NCBI GenBank assembly: GCA_041744575.1
Contig: JBGTKP010000048.1
Location: forward strand, 1 to 57,018
Length of the DNA: 57,018 nt
Direction of reading: 5' to 3'
From: JTS-RE37 sp041744575
Lineage (GTDB): Bacteria > Bacteroidota > Bacteroidia > Flavobacteriales > Flavobacteriaceae
Shown here: piece after piece, positions 54,815-57,018 of the stretch
Numbering within the stretch: the stretch's first letter is position 1
Layout: every line of letters starts with the position of its first letter
The notes under the pieces: generated by a model
Told to the model about the DNA's origin: nothing
The model's database searches: none
What the model saw: only the letters and a program-made list of their open reading frames with translations
Translations under genes and position numbers: made by a program

Positions 54815-55241
54815 ATAATCAAAGGGGTAGGGGGTGAAAACACCTCAGCAACATTAGGGTGTACATCGCCTCTTAACACTTATTTTACTCACAGTAGTTT
54901 TTAGGAGGGGGGGGGTTAAACCCTTTAAAATAGGGGTATTCAGGGGATTTAGTTATTAACGAAGCTCAAAAGGTCCGATGGGAACCTAATCCTATGAATT
55001 GCCGGTACCATGTGACCAATGATCATCCCCTGGAGCTTCCCTGAGGATCCTGATGAGGTCTATTGTTATCCCCGGGCGGTACCTCAGCTGCCGGCCGGCT
55101 CCAATCCGGAAACCAATCGCACATGAATAGGATCTTCCAGGAGCTGCGATAATCATTTGCCGGTACCAGGTGACCAATGATCATCCCTGGAGCTTCCCTC
55201 AGGATCCTAATGGACCCATGGCCATTCCCCGGGCGGGTACC
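54815..55241. other. 427-bp non-coding region with a G-run and 91-bp direct repeats
   Basis: Contains a run of nine G at about 54905-54913, a small GGTG/CACC hairpin near 54833-54845, and the two 91-bp repeats. It lies after the replication-initiator-like gene and could be an origin or other cis element. No gene is seen. Confidence 0.5.
54999..55089. repeat. 91-bp direct repeat, copy 1
   Basis: From TTGCCGGTACCATGTGACC to CGGTACCTCAGCT. It matches copy 2 at 55157-55247 at most positions, offset by 158 bp, with small gaps. Contains palindromes GGTACC, GGATCC, CCCGGG. Confidence 0.75.
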
Positions 55242-55247
55242 TCAGCT
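55157..55247. repeat. 91-bp direct repeat, copy 2
   Basis: Imperfect copy of 54999-55089. Its last bases overlap the TGA stop (55244-55242) of the leftward gene. Repeated GC-rich, palindrome-rich, non-coding DNA in an otherwise AT-rich element suggests a cis-acting role. Confidence 0.75.
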
Positions 55248-55970
55248 TAAAAATAAATCAATCCCTTTGGAAATAAGAAAAGATATTCCCTTTTTATAGA
55301 GCTCCTTTTTAAATAATTGTCCAATTTCCTGGAATTCTTTGATACCGATTTTACGTACCCGAGCCATAAACTTTACCAGGCCGCGCCATATTCCCTGTTT
55401 TGATGAGGTTGTAATGGCATCTTTATTCAATTTAGCTTCCTGGATTAATTCTTGTTCTTCCGGCTGATGTTCCTCTAAATATTTTATAGCCTCTTCATAA
55501 AAGGTATTAACAGCTATTTGGATCTCGATACGGAAAGTGGTAATATCGGCATCCTCATCTATTAGCTTTATGTTTTCCGCTATTTCCTCCTCGTACTCTT
55601 TGAGTATTTTATCACCTAAATTGGGATTTGACGCATCGTATTGTTTTATCAAATCTATCCAATTTGTGAATTGACTCAGAACTGATTTTTTTTCATTCTC
55701 AAATTGTCTGGGTTTAAGGTCTATATGATGATAAGGTCTTTTATAGCATTTCCATGTAACCTTAGCCGAACTTCCAATTTTAGGATCGAATACTTTAAAT
55801 GTAAATCCGGATAGCGGGATATTGTGGATAATCTTTATTGCCAAATTTTCATCCTCAATTATGTAAATTGTATCTGAGTTTTGCCTTACGATCGTTCTAA
55901 TTTCTTGAAACAACCCGGTTGATTCACTTAAAACAATTAAAGGTTGTTCATATTTATTCATATCAAACAA
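55242..55970 (-). CDS. Unknown cargo protein of the integrative element
   Basis: A 242-residue protein, transcribed toward the element interior from near the tRNA end. It is Glu/Lys-rich with a helical mid-part (ILKEYEEEIAENIKLIDEDA, YEEAIKYLEEHQPEEQELIQ) and an amphipathic C-terminus (LFKKELYKKGISFLISKGID). It is the only leftward gene of the element, so it has its own promoter, probably just left of the paired repeats. No family recognised; it could be cargo such as a defence or fitness gene, but nothing in it proves that. Confidence 0.6.
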   Translation of the reverse strand: MFDMNKYEQPLIVLSESTGLFQEIRTIVRQNSDTIYIIEDENLAIKIIHNIPLSGFTFKVFDPKIGSSAKVTWKCYKRPYHHIDLKPRQFENEKKSVLSQFTNWIDLIKQYDASNPNLGDKILKEYEEEIAENIKLIDEDADITTFRIEIQIAVNTFYEEAIKYLEEHQPEEQELIQEAKLNKDAITTSSKQGIWRGLVKFMARVRKIGIKEFQEIGQLFKKELYKKGISFLISKGIDLFLS

Positions 55971-56002
55971 GATTATTTAAAATTCTCAGGCAATTCCCTA
56001 GA

Positions 56003-56023
56003 ATGTCGGCACCATGTCGGCAC
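56003..56023. repeat. Paired 10-bp direct repeats, right end (arm-type candidate)
   Basis: ATGTCGGCAC at 56003-56012 and 56014-56023, the same pair and 11-bp period as at the left end, 57 bp inside the tRNA-side attachment repeat. Confidence 0.7.
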
Positions 56024-56031
56024 AAATTAAA

Positions 56032-56067
56032 AATGCCCAAACCTAGATAATTGTAGATTAGGGCATT
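56032..56067 (-). terminator. Replacement terminator T_B next to tRNA-Phe, carried by the element
   Basis: AATGCCC / GGGCATT stem with a 22-base loop that contains a short extra pairing. On the minus strand it is followed by TTTTAATTT. It is 13 nt downstream of the tRNA 3' end, so tRNA-Phe keeps a terminator after insertion. Confidence 0.6.
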
Positions 56068-56081
56068 ATAAAAACTAATTG

Positions 56082-56154
<73 letters not shown>

Positions 56155-56298
56155 GGTTTTGCAGAGGGCTTTGCCCTCCGAAGCATGGGCGAAAGCCCAA
56201 TGCGAAGGAGGGGGCAAATATAATTTCAAATTTAGGAACTACAAACAAAAAACCGGAAAAATGGTATTTGTTTTTTTTCAATTTTCCATCTTTGCATT

Positions 56299-57018
56299 AT
56301 GAACCTGATCGTGGATGCCGGAAACTCACTGCTCAAACTTGCCGTCTTTGACAAAAGCAAGCTGATCTTCCTGCAAACAACAGACCTTTCCAAATTTTGT
56401 GATCAGGTGAAAGCCACTTTTCAGAAATATCCCGGTATCCGCTTTGCGATGGTTTCCTCTGTCGGATCCCTTGATAAAACCGCCCTATCCGTCCTTTCCG
56501 TTTTTTGCCGCGTGTTTGTTCTGGACCATAGCTACGGCACACCTTTTAAAAATTCCTATGCCACACCCCAGACCCTGGGCGTTGACAGAATCGCTTTGGC
56601 AACTGCGGCCTTTTATTGGAGCCCCAATCGAAATACCCTGGTCCTTGATGCCGGCACCTGCCTTACTTATGACATGATCAACGATTCCGGAGAATACCTT
56701 GGCGGGGCCATCTCCCCAGGCCTGCAGATGCGATACCACGCCCTCCACCAAGGCACCGCACGTCTACCCTTGCTTGAACCTTCGGAATTCACTGATTTTA
56801 TTGGGAATTCCACAGAATCCGGAATCCACAGCGGAGTGGTCAACGGGATGGTCCGGGAGATGGATGGCGTCATCGAGCAATATGCCTCCAGATTCGAACA
56901 TTTAACAGTTATTTTAACAGGCGGGGATACTCAATTTTTGTCTAAGCGGCTAAAAAATACCATCTTTGCCCATTCTAATTTTCTCCTGGAAGGCTTGAAT
57001 TATTTGCTGGAATACAAC
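56299..57018 (+). CDS. coaX: Type III pantothenate kinase (partial, runs off the window)
   Basis: First step of CoA synthesis, phosphorylation of pantothenate. The ATG at 56299 starts NLIVDAGNSLLKLAVFDKSK (P-loop-like DAGNS). Further blocks are GVDRIALATAAFYW, LVLDAGTCLTYDMI, GAISPGLQMRYHALHQGTARLP and the last motif VILTGGDTQFLSKRL. About 240 residues are present before the edge, close to full length (about 245-260). CATCTTTG 4 bp upstream resembles a -7 box. Confidence 0.95.
   Translation, partial: MNLIVDAGNSLLKLAVFDKSKLIFLQTTDLSKFCDQVKATFQKYPGIRFAMVSSVGSLDKTALSVLSVFCRVFVLDHSYGTPFKNSYATPQTLGVDRIALATAAFYWSPNRNTLVLDAGTCLTYDMINDSGEYLGGAISPGLQMRYHALHQGTARLPLLEPSEFTDFIGNSTESGIHSGVVNGMVREMDGVIEQYASRFEHLTVILTGGDTQFLSKRLKNTIFAHSNFLLEGLNYLLEYN

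Noticed and set aside
55080..55094. A fourth tRNA-Phe fragment, from the text GGTACCTCAGCT
   Set aside because: It only shares a short KpnI-like palindrome with the tRNA 5' end; no stems form and the second copy of the repeat has the same text.
54815..55247. CRISPR array
   Set aside because: Only two long repeats with one spacer-like gap and no short regular repeats; no cas genes in the window.

Overview
The window comes from a member of the Bacteroidota, most likely a marine Flavobacteriaceae. The evidence is a SusC/SusD pair, promoters resembling TAnnTTTG, few Shine-Dalgarno sites, a mevalonate cluster with a UbiA-type prenyltransferase, and an arginine operon that uses an N-acylornithine carbamoyltransferase. 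No species can be named from the sequence alone.

Layout. (1) 1-11.0 kb is a maltodextrin/glycogen utilisation locus. SusC and SusD run leftward. A LacI-type regulator, beta-phosphoglucomutase, a GH65 phosphorylase and a cytoplasmic GH13 enzyme run rightward. A perfect palindrome lies between the two arms. (2) 11.2-16.2 kb holds a lipoprotein glycerophosphodiesterase, a BaiN/HI0933-type flavoprotein, glpF and glpK (a glycerol theme) and TspO. (3) 16.2-20.3 kb is an isoprenoid block (mvaD, a mevalonate-kinase-like GHMP kinase, a UbiA prenyltransferase) followed by a 23S pseudouridine synthase. A vanadium haloperoxidase/PAP2 lipoprotein follows. (4) 22.0-31.1 kb is a nine-gene leftward arginine operon with proC inside it and a GNAT enzyme at its head. 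(5) 31.3-38.0 kb is a leftward set of membrane/lipid-linked glycosyltransferases behind a polytopic Fe-S protein and an FAD oxidoreductase. (6) 38.1-43.6 kb carries a GH113-like enzyme and an amidase (+), then DUF547, purine nucleoside phosphorylase, a TIGR04282-type transferase and a rhodanese (-). (7) 43.6-47.5 kb carries a GH32 fructan hydrolase, small unknowns and a DinB-like protein.

The accessory part is 47.5-56.1 kb, between the DinB-like gene and tRNA-Phe/coaX. A 5.65-kb integrative element (50446-56096) sits in the 3' end of tRNA-Phe(GAA). Its direct-repeat ends match the tRNA 3' end, and paired 10-bp repeats lie inside both ends. It has a tyrosine recombinase, an excisionase-like HTH protein, a replication-initiator-like gene split at an 11-bp tandem repeat, a 91-bp duplicated non-coding motif, and several unknown proteins. 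It has no relaxase and no structural phage genes. To its left, 47566-50274 looks like an older, decayed element with three pseudogenes and its own right-end module. There are three copies of the tRNA 3' end, and each is followed in the tRNA sense by a different hairpin terminator. This suggests that elements here insert between the tRNA and its terminator and supply a replacement.

The left half is ordinary core metabolism. The most unusual material is the tRNA-Phe island.
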